Part shown: piece by piece, positions 26,070-35,305 of the stretch
Numbering within the stretch: position 1 is the stretch's first letter
Layout: every line of letters starts with the position of its first letter
Source: an uncultured Flavobacteriales bacterium
GTDB taxonomy: Bacteria > Bacteroidota > Bacteroidia > Flavobacteriales > Crocinitomicaceae
Length of the DNA: 64,000 bases
Direction: 5' to 3'
Assembly (NCBI GenBank): GCA_946479285.1
Contig: CAMLFH010000001.1
Coordinates: 248,001 to 312,000, forward strand
Made by a program: the position numbers and the translations under genes
Notes under the pieces: model-generated
Told to the model about the DNA's origin: nothing
The model's input: only the letters and a program-made list of their open reading frames with translations
Database searches by the model: none

Positions 26070-28691
26070 TCAATGTCCCGCTTCTTCTTTCGGGAAGCCT
26101 GCGATCATTTTTTCATAATCAGCCAGTAATGCTTCTGCATCCGTGCGTTTTCCTTTCGCAATATCAGCTGCATTGGCATTTCCGTCTTTCTTCGCTTTTT
26201 CTTCTTCTGCTTTGTACTTCTCAATGGAGTTCAGCAAGTTGTCTTTTAAGTACCCAAGGTATTGAGGCATGAACACTTGAGCATACATTCCTCCGTTTTT
26301 GTACTCATTTTCAAAGATTGGCAAAGTTCGTCTTTGGATTTTCGGGTCCTGACGTGAAGCAAAGAAGGTCAAGGAGTTCAGGATTCCTATTCTATCAAAT
26401 CCCTGTACCAGGTTCGACTTAAAGATCTTTTCGTAATAAGCCATTTGATCAGCTTCTCCGTTTTTTGCGTAAATCATGGCAACGCCGGTTTGCATTTTAG
26501 AAGACTGCTCATTTTCCAATGCTTTACAAGCTTCCAAAGCAGCTTTGCTGTTGACTTTTGCAAGCTGAATCAAAGCAGCACTCATTACAGAGTAAGATTG
26601 GTCTTTCTGGATTGCTTCCATACAGATTTGCTCCAATTCAGGTGCAGAGATCATTCCTCCCAATGCAGTAATAGCATCAACTCGCACAGCAGATTCCGGA
26701 TCTGAAGTCGCCATTTGCTTCATGCGGTTAATGGAAGACGTTTTATTTTCACCGCTCATTTTTCCTATTTTCTCAATGGCAGTGGAACGGATATCATGGA
26801 ACGGATCTTTCAATGCTTCCTGAGCTACCCGTGCTGCTTCAGGAGAAGACATTGGAATCTTTTGAAGGGCATTTTTGCGGTGTAAGTAATGTTTCGAGTT
26901 ATTCCATTGGAATGCATACCAGGAAGCATCTTTTTTCTCCTCCATTTTGCATAAAAGCATCGCTTCGGAATCAAAGATTACGTTTTTAACGGTTCCTTGT
27001 GTTGGAATGCTTACCGTTGTGGATTCGTCATTGAACCAATGACGGGAAGTCGTTGCTCCAAGGTCATCATAAACAGTTACATCAACAGGTAATTTGAATA
27101 AACCGAAATCTTTCTGTTTTTGTTTTACAGTTATAGAAACAGTATTCGCTGCATCTGTATTGTAGGAAACATCTAGAGTAGGATGGCCTTTGTCTAAATA
27201 CCACTGATTGAAGAACCAGTTCAAATCCTGACCGCTCACATCTTCGAAAGCGAGTCTCAATTGATGGAATTCCGCAGCTTTAAATTGGTTTTGTTTTAAG
27301 TAGTTTTTTAACCCTAAGAAAAACGCCTCATCACCGATGTATTTGCGGAGCATGTGTAAAATGCGTCCTCCTTTATTGTATGAGTGCCCGTCGAACATAT
27401 CCTCACGCGATTTGTAATCGAACCAAACCAGGTTGTGGTAACCACCCTGATCTCCGGAACCAAAATAACCTGCTGCTTCCTGGATTGCCTGGTATTCCGC
27501 TTCGTCCAAACCATAACGGTGCTCATCCCAAAGGAACTGAGAATAATTCGCAAAGGATTCGTTCAATGTTAAGTTCGACCAGGATTCGGCAGTTACCAAA
27601 TCTCCGAACCAGTGATGGAACAACTCATGAGCAATCGTGGAATTATCGTTATTATCCAATAACTCACGCTGTGTTTTATAGGCGTAATCTCCAAAGATTA
27701 CAGCGCCCGTGTTTTCCATCGCTCCTGAAACATAGTCTCTAACAATGATTTGAGAATACTTATCCCAAGGATATTCAACCCCCAATAATTTGGAGAAGAA
27801 ACCGATCATAGCCGGAGTTTCACCAAAAATTGCTTTTGCGTCTTTTTCCCATTCCGGTTCTACATAATAATTTACTTCCATGCTTGTTCCGTCTGGGCGC
27901 TTGTAAGTGTCTTTCACTACTTTGAATTCACCAACTCCCATCATGAATAAGTAAGGAGCGTGTGGCAAATCCTGTTTCCAGTAATCCGTTCTGGTTCCGT
28001 CGCCGTTTTTAACAGAGCTAATCAATTTTCCATTGGAAAGCGTTGCATATTTATCCTGAACGGTGATGTAGATTTCTTGTTTTGTTTTCGAATTCGGTGA
28101 ATCGATAGTTGGGAACCAAACAGAGTTTGATTCTGTTTCACCCTGTGTCCAGATCTGAGGCATTTTGTTGGCTTCTTCTCCGCGCGGGTTGATAAAGTAA
28201 AGTCCTTTATCGCTGGTGATCGCATTCGATCCGCCAGTTTTGCGCTCATCCGGTTTTGCGATATAATCAATCACTACCGTAAAGTTTTCATCGCGGGTAT
28301 ACCTTTTATCCAGTTTGATGGTTAAAACATCGTCCTTGTAGTCGAACTGAACGGTTTTACCGGACATGGAAACATTTTTGATCTCCATTCCTTTTGCATC
28401 CATGATCAGTTCATCGGAAGCGTAGTAATGAGGTTTTGCCTGCAGGGTTTCTTTACCAATCAACCAGGATTTCGTCCAGTCGAAGGAAACTTCCAGTTTT
28501 GTATTGATCAAATCAGTCAGGACGGTCCTTGATGCATGATATACTTTAGGACTCTCTTGCTTTGTATCATCAGTTAGAGCAGCCGTAGTTGACTTTGAGT
28601 CGTTGCTTTGACTTGCCGCATGCTCAGTGTCAGAATGTTTCGGTTGACAAGCTACCAGTACAAGAGCAACCAAATAGGATATTTTCTTCAT
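26070..28691 (-). CDS. M1-family aminopeptidase lipoprotein with C-terminal HEAT-like repeats
   Basis: This zinc aminopeptidase removes N-terminal residues from peptides, here on the periplasmic or surface side. The 873-residue product starts MKKISYLVALVLVAC with a lipobox cysteine. The frame is open 13 codons further up, but those codons overlap the promoter. Zinc ligands are H355, H359 (HELFHH) and E378 (LTLNESF). The substrate-binding motif GAMEN is present just before (SGAMENTG). Residues from about 630 on form HEAT-like helical repeats (DIRSTAIEKIG, AVRVDAITALGG). Such lipoprotein forms are common in Bacteroidota. The gene is convergent with the barrel protein, without evident operon partners. 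Confidence 0.93.
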   Translation of the reverse strand: MKKISYLVALVLVACQPKHSDTEHAASQSNDSKSTTAALTDDTKQESPKVYHASRTVLTDLINTKLEVSFDWTKSWLIGKETLQAKPHYYASDELIMDAKGMEIKNVSMSGKTVQFDYKDDVLTIKLDKRYTRDENFTVVIDYIAKPDERKTGGSNAITSDKGLYFINPRGEEANKMPQIWTQGETESNSVWFPTIDSPNSKTKQEIYITVQDKYATLSNGKLISSVKNGDGTRTDYWKQDLPHAPYLFMMGVGEFKVVKDTYKRPDGTSMEVNYYVEPEWEKDAKAIFGETPAMIGFFSKLLGVEYPWDKYSQIIVRDYVSGAMENTGAVIFGDYAYKTQRELLDNNDNSTIAHELFHHWFGDLVTAESWSNLTLNESFANYSQFLWDEHRYGLDEAEYQAIQEAAGYFGSGDQGGYHNLVWFDYKSREDMFDGHSYNKGGRILHMLRKYIGDEAFFLGLKNYLKQNQFKAAEFHQLRLAFEDVSGQDLNWFFNQWYLDKGHPTLDVSYNTDAANTVSITVKQKQKDFGLFKLPVDVTVYDDLGATTSRHWFNDESTTVSIPTQGTVKNVIFDSEAMLLCKMEEKKDASWYAFQWNNSKHYLHRKNALQKIPMSSPEAARVAQEALKDPFHDIRSTAIEKIGKMSGENKTSSINRMKQMATSDPESAVRVDAITALGGMISAPELEQICMEAIQKDQSYSVMSAALIQLAKVNSKAALEACKALENEQSSKMQTGVAMIYAKNGEADQMAYYEKIFKSNLVQGFDRIGILNSLTFFASRQDPKIQRRTLPIFENEYKNGGMYAQVFMPQYLGYLKDNLLNSIEKYKAEEEKAKKDGNANAADIAKGKRTDAEALLADYEKMIAGFPKEEAGH

Positions 28692-28727
28692 TTTCGGGCG
28701 AATATGATTCGTAAATATTTTGAAACG

Positions 28728-28735
28728 CAAATATA
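28728..28735 (-). promoter_or_regulatory. Promoter -7 element for the M1 peptidase
   Basis: The minus strand reads TATATTTG, a match to TAnnTTTG, 36 bp before the chosen ATG. It overlaps the upstream in-frame ATG at 28730, which excludes that as the start. Confidence 0.7.
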
Positions 28736-28813
28736 GGAAACTATGCTTTTTTTACACTATTTTTCTAGATGAATGGCCAAATAGTTCGTATTATTGTCGC
28801 AAAATTCATACAG

Positions 28814-29284
28814 ATGGAAACAGCTAATTGGACAACGGACGGAGAAGTCCTTCATGCTAACAGAGATGGGGTTCATATACGTTGGGAAGACCAGCAGTTT
28901 TTTACGATTACTTATAAGGGAAAAAAATTTCGCGGAGAAGTGATGTCGAACCGCATGGAAGAAGGCATCCTGACCCTGAAACTGAACCACCGTGTTTTTG
29001 AAGTGAAGAAAGGTGGTCTTTTGGATGAGTTGATTGCTTCTCTTGGAATGGACAAGCCGAAGCTGCGTAAGTTGAAGCAGTTGAAAGCTCCTATGCCGGG
29101 AAGAGTTGTGAGTGTTGCTGTTACCGTTGGTCAATCCATTGAAGTGGGTGATCCTTTATTGACGCTGGAAGCGATGAAAATGGAAAACGTTCTCAAAGCG
29201 GAAGGGGTAGGAGTTGTAAAAGCAATCGCCATCAATGCGCAGGATGTTGTGGATAAAGGCGGACTGTTAATTGAATTTGAATAA
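28814..29284 (+). CDS. Biotinyl/lipoyl-domain carrier protein (carboxylase carrier subunit-like)
   Basis: The 156-residue protein ends in a biotinyl domain. APMPGRVVSV begins the fold and LEAMKMENV holds the lysine (K122) that biotin ligase modifies. The N-terminal half (about 1-75) looks like the small beta domain often found before BCCP domains in acyl-CoA carboxylase carrier subunits. No carboxylase subunit lies nearby, so its partner must be encoded elsewhere. The frame is open 15 codons upstream (ATG at 28769), but that stretch lies in the divergent promoter region, so I prefer 28814. The start remains uncertain. Confidence 0.85.
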   Translation: METANWTTDGEVLHANRDGVHIRWEDQQFFTITYKGKKFRGEVMSNRMEEGILTLKLNHRVFEVKKGGLLDELIASLGMDKPKLRKLKQLKAPMPGRVVSVAVTVGQSIEVGDPLLTLEAMKMENVLKAEGVGVVKAIAINAQDVVDKGGLLIEFE

Positions 29285-29380
29285 GGCCTTCGAATCTTAG
29301 ACGTAATATGGCGTTTTTGCGTCAGGCTGGATTTCTGAAAGAGATTAAAATCCTAAAAAATTATAGCTGGATAAGCAGCA

Positions 29381-29410
29381 ACTAAAAACGGCTCCAATTG
29401 GAGCCGTTAG
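29381..29410. terminator. Hairpin between convergent genes
   Basis: AACGGCTCC and GGAGCCGTT form a perfect 9-bp stem with an AATT loop; flanking CTAA/TTAG extends it loosely. It lies between the biotinyl protein and the minus-strand small gene and could serve both. Confidence 0.75.
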
Positions 29411-29433
29411 TCGTATATAAAAATATGATTTTC

Positions 29434-29631
29434 TTATTTGATCTTTTGAGCTGAGAATGCTTTTTGAATAATAGACGGATACACGGCTCCAAATTCTTTC
29501 ATACACCATTCCCTTAAATGCAGAATCTCCTCAGAAGAAGATATCCATTTAATTGCCTTAGACAATTCTTTTTGAAACAAAAGCGGGTCAAAACTTACCC
29601 GAACCAGGATTTTTTTCGTTAGTTCAAACAT
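29434..29631 (-). CDS. Small conserved Bacteroidota protein of unknown function
   Basis: The 65-residue product starts MFELTKKILVRVSFDPLLF and is helical, with KELSKAIKWIS and LREWCMKEFG segments. I recognise the pattern (F.LTK..L..VSFD..LF.KEL.KA..W) as a small ORF that recurs in many Bacteroidota genomes without a known function. The frame is open 38 codons further up, but the 29711-29750 terminator of the preceding operon falls in that extension, so the ATG at 29631 is used. It is cytoplasmic, with no signal peptide. Confidence 0.72.
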   Translation of the reverse strand: MFELTKKILVRVSFDPLLFQKELSKAIKWISSSEEILHLREWCMKEFGAVYPSIIQKAFSAQKIK

Positions 29632-29710
29632 TGGGGTTCTGTTTATAATTTCAACTAATATAACGAACCAATTTCTTATTTGGTATTTCAAAAATGTTAA
29701 AAGTTGTGTA

Positions 29711-29750
29711 TAAAAAAAGCGTGTATCGGTAAGTACCAGACACACGCTAC
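29711..29750 (-). terminator. Terminator of the tlpA-like/DUF6029/omp28 operon
   Basis: On the minus strand AGCGTGT pairs with ACACGCT, with an inner GGTA/TACC, followed by seven T. It lies about 22 bp after the Omp28 gene. Confidence 0.82.
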
Positions 29751-29771
29751 TTTATAGCTAATGTTAAAAAT

Positions 29772-30707
29772 TTAATGGAGATGCTGTTCGATCACCTGGT
29801 AAATTTCTTCAGTCACTTTATCGTACACGTAAATCAAATAATGCATGTTATCTACATTGTATTGAGAAGGCAAAGCATAACTATAGTTTACATAGTATTT
29901 TCCGTTTGATCCAAGGTCTGAAGCGGCTAAAACTCGTCCAAAAGCTTTTCCGTCGATGCAACCACGCAGAATGTCCCTGTGAACGTACGTTGGATTATAT
30001 GTCAGATCCGGCATCAACTGTGGCGCAATCAAAGAATCTTCACAAACGTAAACGACAACCGCCAACTGGTTTGTAATGTTGTTGTCCACCTTATCTATTT
30101 CCACATGCAGGAAACTACCTCTGGTGCTTGCGAAATAATTGGCATGCGACTGAATATTTACTCGAAGCGGTTTGTTCAATTCTACTGCTGTTTTAGAATT
30201 CCAGGTAGCCGGAGCGCTGGTATTATCCGTACCATTCAACTGACGGTTAACAGCTCCATTAGGATTTCCAAGAAAACCGGTTCCAGGTTTTGAACCAAAA
30301 TGAATTCCGATTTCAAATGCCAGGTCATTATACAGAACAGTTGGATAATCAGGAAGTTCTTCCAGTTGGAAATTGGACATTCCAAATGGACTGGTGTGAA
30401 TTCCTGCTCCAAAAACACGCCCCGGATTTTGATCCTCCAATGTGTGTATAAGGTTTGCAGCATTCGGACAATTAAAGCAGCGATGCCCGGTGAAATCCTC
30501 AATCAGTACATTGGTAAATGTATTGGTATTCGCAGGAAATGTAGGCCAAAGTCCCTGAGAAGCATAATAAGCCGAATCACCATCCGGATACAAGGACCAA
30601 TCCAATGTGGAAGTTCCTGTTGTTTTCTCAGGGTAAGCATTTTTAACCTTATTGCACGACGCTAAAAACGTTGCGGCAATGATTGGAATAAAAAGAATTT
30701 TTTTCAT
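29772..30707 (-). CDS. Omp28-related lipoprotein with thioredoxin-like CFNC motif
   Basis: The 311-residue product is a lipoprotein (lipobox LASC, C18). Its core is the Omp28/thioredoxin-like region VLIEDFTGHRCFNCPNA, with a CxxC at C77 and C80 in the position of the thioredoxin active site. The Omp28 family comprises surface-exposed outer-membrane proteins of Bacteroidota whose redox role is unproven. The gene is the last of three on the minus strand, after a TlpA-like thioredoxin and a DUF6029 barrel. Gaps are only 18 bp, which suggests one functional set. The sequence shows it could handle disulfides or metal, but activity is inference. Confidence 0.87.
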   Translation of the reverse strand: MKKILFIPIIAATFLASCNKVKNAYPEKTTGTSTLDWSLYPDGDSAYYASQGLWPTFPANTNTFTNVLIEDFTGHRCFNCPNAANLIHTLEDQNPGRVFGAGIHTSPFGMSNFQLEELPDYPTVLYNDLAFEIGIHFGSKPGTGFLGNPNGAVNRQLNGTDNTSAPATWNSKTAVELNKPLRVNIQSHANYFASTRGSFLHVEIDKVDNNITNQLAVVVYVCEDSLIAPQLMPDLTYNPTYVHRDILRGCIDGKAFGRVLAASDLGSNGKYYVNYSYALPSQYNVDNMHYLIYVYDKVTEEIYQVIEQHLH

Positions 30708-30725
30708 GCTCTAAAAAATTAGTAA

Positions 30726-32423
30726 TTAGAAACTTTGAGTCAGCGACACCGTTAAACCGTTAGATGCAGGAACGAATCGGCAAACTCCACCCACACAAAA
30801 TAATCCCGCACGTTGACGACCGTAATTCAAAGTTATGCGAGTTGCATCTTTTATCCAACCAAAAGATCCGATTGCATAATGCACTCTTAAGTCTTTGTTT
30901 GAATTGCCGTAATTGTACTGGTCCATGAATCCAAAGAACCAATTCGGAGAAATCGTATACTCTAAAACAAGTGTTACCCAATCTCCTTTATCTTTTTCAG
31001 TTTGGTAATTGAATCCGGCCATATTTTTATGTGTTGTAAATAAAGCCTGTAATTCTGCTCTTAAATTGTGTTTTTTATTGATTTTCCATCCAGCCTCCAA
31101 AACCGCAATGTGTGCATTGATAATCCCATGAGCATCTTCGCTTACTTTGGAAACATCGTTGTTAATGGCAATATTGAAGTAAGAACCTATGAGGTAGAAG
31201 CTTTTGTTGAATTTATAGGTCACATTCACATTGATGTCCTGCCACAATAAACTGTCAGACATATCAAACGGATTCCCTTTGTACGTCACGCGTGTAGAAT
31301 CACCCGGTAATCCATATCCGTTTGTATGACGCATGGGTTTGAAAGCCGTAGAATAATTGATGTTGATCGGAATTCCGTATTTACCGCCGCCTTTTCCTTT
31401 TGGAATCGTGTAAAGTACCTCCGCCTGGTAAGCAATTTCACCCAAAGGTTGTGTAGCATAAGGATAAAGTGTTGCAACCAGGTTATACGTATGTGTTTTG
31501 TTCATGGCAGGCAGGTAATTGATAAACAAATCTGCCAACCCTTTTGTACGATCAGAACGGTAGCTCATATTGTCCACAGACTTTGCAGAAAGCAAAATTC
31601 CCAGTCCTTTTCGGGAATACCCTAAATTGATCAAGGCTGCGTGCCCCGGATTATAAATGTAACCGTTGTCATCACTTGGATCATTATCCTTGTGTGTATA
31701 TTCTCCGTTCAGGGTAAATTTCTTGTAGCGTAAACCGATCCTTCCGCCGTAAGCAGCAACATTTTCAGGCAGAATGTAGATTTCATTGTCGTCTTTTTGG
31801 TATTTACTCATGAAAGATCCACCAATCGTTACATCCAACCCCGTTGAGTCTAATCGTGGTAATAATTCGTTCAAATGCAACTCCAGGTCGACACCGCGTG
31901 TAACCCCACTTGATTTATCTACTCTTCCGCCCTGGAAAGCATACCGCTGATTTCCGTAAACTGCTTTTAACTGGACACCTTTATATGGTCGCAAAATAAC
32001 ACGGGCCCCATCCATGGCGTTATCGTAACCTAAATTCCGGTCTTCATACGCTCTAAAAATAGTTCCTGCACCAAATTGTTCATAGAAGTTTCCTAAAGTG
32101 ATATCAATGTAGCTATTTGACCAGCCCACATAACGCATTCCCAAACCTGTTCCGTCAAAACGATTCGGATATCCGTTAATACGGGGTAAATAAGATTCGA
32201 AGCGGACACCTGCTTTAAAATGTGAACCGGAATAGAACACATTCATGTATGAATTGAGCAAACCACGTTCGGTTGGCTGCAGTGCACCAATTAGCGGGTC
32301 AGCATTCAGGTATTGGAAAGTAGCTTCCATATTCCCGGTGATGCCCCCTAATAAATTCGATTGTCCAAGTGCGGAGAGCGACCCGGACAAAGCGCAGATC
32401 CCTAAAATCCAGTTTTTCATCAA
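30726..32423 (-). CDS. DUF6029 outer-membrane protein
   Basis: The 565-residue protein has a signal peptide (SGSLSALGQ cleavage) and a beta-rich body with many short aromatic-ended strands. It ends NGLTVSLTQSF, with the C-terminal phenylalanine typical of BAM-inserted barrels. The NSYIDITLGNFYEQFGAGTIFRAYEDR segment matches my memory of the DUF6029 family of Bacteroidota. The function is unknown. It is the middle gene of a three-gene minus-strand operon with 18-bp gaps, between the TlpA-like and Omp28-like proteins. That placement suggests an outer-membrane partner for the two thioredoxin-fold proteins. An in-frame second ATG one codon on is an equal start. Confidence 0.82.
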   Translation of the reverse strand: MMKNWILGICALSGSLSALGQSNLLGGITGNMEATFQYLNADPLIGALQPTERGLLNSYMNVFYSGSHFKAGVRFESYLPRINGYPNRFDGTGLGMRYVGWSNSYIDITLGNFYEQFGAGTIFRAYEDRNLGYDNAMDGARVILRPYKGVQLKAVYGNQRYAFQGGRVDKSSGVTRGVDLELHLNELLPRLDSTGLDVTIGGSFMSKYQKDDNEIYILPENVAAYGGRIGLRYKKFTLNGEYTHKDNDPSDDNGYIYNPGHAALINLGYSRKGLGILLSAKSVDNMSYRSDRTKGLADLFINYLPAMNKTHTYNLVATLYPYATQPLGEIAYQAEVLYTIPKGKGGGKYGIPININYSTAFKPMRHTNGYGLPGDSTRVTYKGNPFDMSDSLLWQDINVNVTYKFNKSFYLIGSYFNIAINNDVSKVSEDAHGIINAHIAVLEAGWKINKKHNLRAELQALFTTHKNMAGFNYQTEKDKGDWVTLVLEYTISPNWFFGFMDQYNYGNSNKDLRVHYAIGSFGWIKDATRITLNYGRQRAGLFCVGGVCRFVPASNGLTVSLTQSF

Positions 32424-32441
32424 GTATGAAGTATAAGTAGC

Positions 32442-32951
32442 TTATTTATTTACGAGTTTTTTGATCTCCTCGTACAATTTCTCCTCGTCTCCGGGAGCAT
32501 AATTGTTGTGAGAATAAACGATGTTCCCGTTTTGATCAATTAAAAAAGTGTGAGGAACATTGTTTACGCCCATTGCACGTTTAAAATCGCCATTCGGATC
32601 CATCAAAACCAGGTATTCCCAACCTTTTCCATCTACGTAAACCGGAACCTGAGCTTTCGTTTTTTCGTCGTCAATAGTTACCGCAACAAGGGTTACACCT
32701 GTTTCTTCCTGCCAGTCAGTATACAATTCGTGAATGGTATTTAACTCACGCTTACAAGGAGAACACCAGGTTGCCCAAAATGAGATTACAACCGGCCCTT
32801 TAAAACCCATTTCAGCAGTATTCACTGCTTTCCCGTTCATATCAACCAATTTTACGGAAGGAAGTTGTTTAACGATCAATGGTTCATGGTCTTGTGCCAT
32901 GGATAAGGTAGAAACAATAAGCCCTAAGAGTAAGAACGTAATTTTTTTCAT
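32442..32951 (-). CDS. TlpA/ResA-like periplasmic thioredoxin
   Basis: The 169-residue protein has a cleavable signal peptide (MKKITFLLLGLIVSTLSMAQ). A thioredoxin fold of the AhpC/TlpA type follows, with active site ATWCSPCKRE (C63, C66). A cis-proline region (GVNNVPHTFLID) comes before the last strands. TlpA-like proteins reduce or exchange disulfides in the periplasm. It is the first gene of the minus-strand operon with DUF6029 and Omp28. A TATCTTTG promoter element lies 46 bp upstream. It probably works on the Omp28 CxxC or on other exported proteins, but no direct evidence is visible. Confidence 0.92.
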   Translation of the reverse strand: MKKITFLLLGLIVSTLSMAQDHEPLIVKQLPSVKLVDMNGKAVNTAEMGFKGPVVISFWATWCSPCKRELNTIHELYTDWQEETGVTLVAVTIDDEKTKAQVPVYVDGKGWEYLVLMDPNGDFKRAMGVNNVPHTFLIDQNGNIVYSHNNYAPGDEEKLYEEIKKLVNK

Positions 32952-32996
32952 AGTTTAAATTTTAGCATGGGACAGTTCAAGTTCTGTGCCGAAAAC

Positions 32997-33004
32997 CAAA
33001 GATA
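32997..33004 (-). promoter_or_regulatory. Promoter -7 element for the tlpA-like operon
   Basis: The minus strand reads TATCTTTG, a full match to TAnnTTTG, 46 bp before the start codon. The upstream element is less clear (TTG at 33019-33021, spacer 14). Confidence 0.7.
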
Positions 33005-33237
33005 CCTTTTCCTTAACACAATTTTAAACATGTGTTATCGGATACTCTTGTATTCCTAAAAAATGTTAACGTCAGGGTAAAGATTGTAATCCTAATAATT
33101 GTGGTTTCCGGAAAAATGAAACCGTTTAATTCCAAAATCCGACACTTAAATCAAAAAATACCGTAAATCTCTTCTAAAGGTGTTGCTTTTTCAGACAAAA
33201 AATTGTAATCTTACTGATTGAACTGTAAATGTGACCT

Positions 33238-33269
33238 ATTGTTTCAGAGATAGAACGTTTATATATTTG
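33238..33269 (+). promoter_or_regulatory. Promoter for the 33291 T9SS protein
   Basis: ATTG at 33238-33241 and TATATTTG at 33262-33269 are separated by 20 bp, matching the Bacteroidota consensus. The start codon follows 22 bp later. Confidence 0.8.
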
Positions 33270-33290
33270 TGAAATACTGAAAATGCGATT

Positions 33291-34052
33291 ATGAAAAAAA
33301 TATACTCTTTACTTACTGTTGTTTTAGTTGCTTGCTCTACAAGTTTTGGGCAGGTTGACATTAAACTATGGGATACCGGTGCTCAGGCAGGCGTTGGAAA
33401 CAACCTGAACGGGCAGGAATATACTTATTATGCCTCAACAAACGGGTTACACCATGTAACGATTAATTTTAAAAACACAAGCGCTTCTACCAAGACCTGG
33501 AAAATGGAACGTTATAGATTGGATGATGAAGCAACATGGTCTGACTATTTATGTTGGGGAATTACAGGAGATCCAAACGGCATGTGTTATTCAGCGCAAG
33601 GAATGCCGACTAATCCATGGACTAGTCCGAATGCTTACAGTTTAACGGTTGCACCGAATGAAACTGCAAATATGGTTGCTTATACAGATCAGGTAAATAG
33701 TTCCGGAACTGAAAAGTACCGTTTCTATTTGATCGAAGGTCAATCTACACGTGTGGATTCTGTGGATGTAACTCTTACCTCAACATTGGCAGTTGGTGAT
33801 CAAAAGCAAGAGGAAGTAGGAGTTTCTATTTACCCGAATCCGGTTTCAAACGTTTTGACTGTAAATGCGACAGGTGTTGAAGGATCTGTTGAATTGAAAA
33901 TGGTTGATGTACTTGGAAAAGTGATTTTATCTGAATCAGGTGCTCCTTTGAATAAGGTAGACGTAAGCAATTTCAAGAACGGAGTTTATTTGGTGTACGT
34001 TTACAACAAAGGAAGTTTGATCCAAACAAAACGCATTGTAGTTAAGCATTAA
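33291..34052 (+). CDS. Secreted protein with T9SS type A sorting domain
   Basis: The 253-residue product has a signal peptide (MKKIYSLLTVVLVACSTSFGQ) and a central beta domain of about 140 residues that I do not recognise. It shows WKMERYRLDDEATWSDYLCWG and later YRFYLIEG, like an Ig-type fold. The last 75 residues are a type A sorting domain: VSIYPNPVSNVLTV, MVDVLGKVIL, then GVYLVYVYNKG and KRIVVKH. The product would be exported by the T9SS with SprA. The cysteine in the signal could suggest a lipoprotein, but the SFGQ cleavage fits better. It is a single-gene unit with its own promoter and terminator. Confidence 0.88.
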   Translation: MKKIYSLLTVVLVACSTSFGQVDIKLWDTGAQAGVGNNLNGQEYTYYASTNGLHHVTINFKNTSASTKTWKMERYRLDDEATWSDYLCWGITGDPNGMCYSAQGMPTNPWTSPNAYSLTVAPNETANMVAYTDQVNSSGTEKYRFYLIEGQSTRVDSVDVTLTSTLAVGDQKQEEVGVSIYPNPVSNVLTVNATGVEGSVELKMVDVLGKVILSESGAPLNKVDVSNFKNGVYLVYVYNKGSLIQTKRIVVKH

Positions 34053-34073
34053 GATTAATACAATATAGTATAT

Positions 34074-34105
34074 AAAAGGAGTTCGGAATCGGACTCCTTT
34101 TTTTT
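34074..34105 (+). terminator. Terminator after the 33291 gene
   Basis: AAAAGGAGT pairs with ACTCCTTTT, with an inner TCG/CGG and a GAAT loop, followed by eight T counting the stem end. Confidence 0.92.
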
Positions 34106-34202
34106 GTGGACTTGTTTCGGATAAAATTAACCGGGCAATTTTACGACTTGTTTTTTATCATTGAATTATCTTATTTTGTTCCGAATCTAATTTAAAAGCA
34201 CA

Positions 34203-35249
34203 ATGAAAAATTCACTGAACTTTTTAGCTATCTGTACGATGGCTGTAATCACATTTTCGTGTGAAAAACAGGAAGATTTCCGAACAGACCCTTCCAATAG
34301 TAACTATCAGGAAAAAACGATTAAAAACACACCACCATCTACATTGGTGTTAGTCCCAAGCGCATCCAGACCAAGAATTGCTTTCCTTCCGGATGGCGAT
34401 GATTTTTTGGGTGTAACCCCCTACGATATAACGTCATTGAGAGACGGAATTTTTAGTGCTAACGGAGCGACTACCCGGGAAATTTATAATCCCAACCAGT
34501 TTTTAGGTCTTCCTGTAAATATTGCAGGAATAGTATTTAGTGGGCTAGCCGTAGATCGGACAGTTAATTATTACGATCCGCCTATCATGCTGTGCAGAAG
34601 CCGTTCATCCGAACATGCATTGTTTTTTGCAAGTGTAAATGCAGCAAGTAATTACATCATTAACAGCTACATTATTCTGAATGCTTCTTTTGCACCAGCG
34701 AGCAGTGGATGGAGAATCTCTCATATTGAGTATCATTCTCAACTGATGTACGGGATTTTTTACAACTCATCAACTCAAGAATCGAAAATAGCGCAAATCG
34801 ATAAAAACACCGGAAACACAACTTTCATTAAATCATTCCCGGGTGTGAAGTTTGAAGGAATGGATTTCACGATTATCAGCAATCAACAGGGAATCAGTCC
34901 GGATAAAATGTATTTAAAAAGCGGGGTTGCTGTTGGTGTTACCACTTGTAAAATTTTCACGTTGAATTTGGCTAATCCAGCTAGTTATTGGACAGTTCCA
35001 ACGAACATTGCGACCAATTATTCAACGGGAAGCGCTCCTAGTGGAGCGTTTTTAGTGGTCTCAAATCATACATCGCCTATTTATATTTATGAGCCCTGGA
35101 ACTCTACTGTTCACGGGTATGATCCTGTATTCAACACAAGTAATACCTATGTTACTCAGAAAAGAACAGTCACATTAACAACACCAACTCCGACCCTAGG
35201 CCCCGTCATAACTATTATGAGCCAGGCAATGAACGATGCAGCAAGATAA
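34203..35249 (+). CDS. Lipoprotein of unknown function
   Basis: The 348-residue product is a lipoprotein with lipobox ITFSC (C20). A short disordered linker rich in T, P and S follows. The body alternates short beta stretches (YDITSLRDGIFSANG, SKIAQIDKNTGNTTFIKSF), which suggests a beta-propeller or similar repeat. I do not recognise a family and see no catalytic motif. It has no sorting domain, so it should be anchored in the outer membrane by lipid. A weak promoter (TTATTTTG near 34171) precedes it and a hairpin terminator follows. Confidence 0.68.
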   Translation: MKNSLNFLAICTMAVITFSCEKQEDFRTDPSNSNYQEKTIKNTPPSTLVLVPSASRPRIAFLPDGDDFLGVTPYDITSLRDGIFSANGATTREIYNPNQFLGLPVNIAGIVFSGLAVDRTVNYYDPPIMLCRSRSSEHALFFASVNAASNYIINSYIILNASFAPASSGWRISHIEYHSQLMYGIFYNSSTQESKIAQIDKNTGNTTFIKSFPGVKFEGMDFTIISNQQGISPDKMYLKSGVAVGVTTCKIFTLNLANPASYWTVPTNIATNYSTGSAPSGAFLVVSNHTSPIYIYEPWNSTVHGYDPVFNTSNTYVTQKRTVTLTTPTPTLGPVITIMSQAMNDAAR

Positions 35250-35269
35250 TTTCCAATTATAACATTCTG

Positions 35270-35304
35270 GGAAAGGGACTTTGTAAAAATGTCCCTTTCC
35301 TTGT
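35270..35304 (+). terminator. Terminator between convergent genes
   Basis: GGAAAGGGAC and GTCCCTTTCC form a perfect 10-bp stem followed by TTGTTT. It lies 20 bp after the lipoprotein stop and directly abuts the stop of the minus-strand sirtuin, which it may also serve. Confidence 0.82.
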
Positions 35305-35305
35305 T

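Larger units (their letters stand above)
32952..33290. other. 339-bp divergent regulatory region
   Basis: It holds the -7 element for the minus-strand redox operon (32997-33004) and the promoter of the plus-strand T9SS protein (33238-33269). A near-palindromic ATTGTAATC occurs twice (near 33086 and 33208). I see no gene here. Confidence 0.55.
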
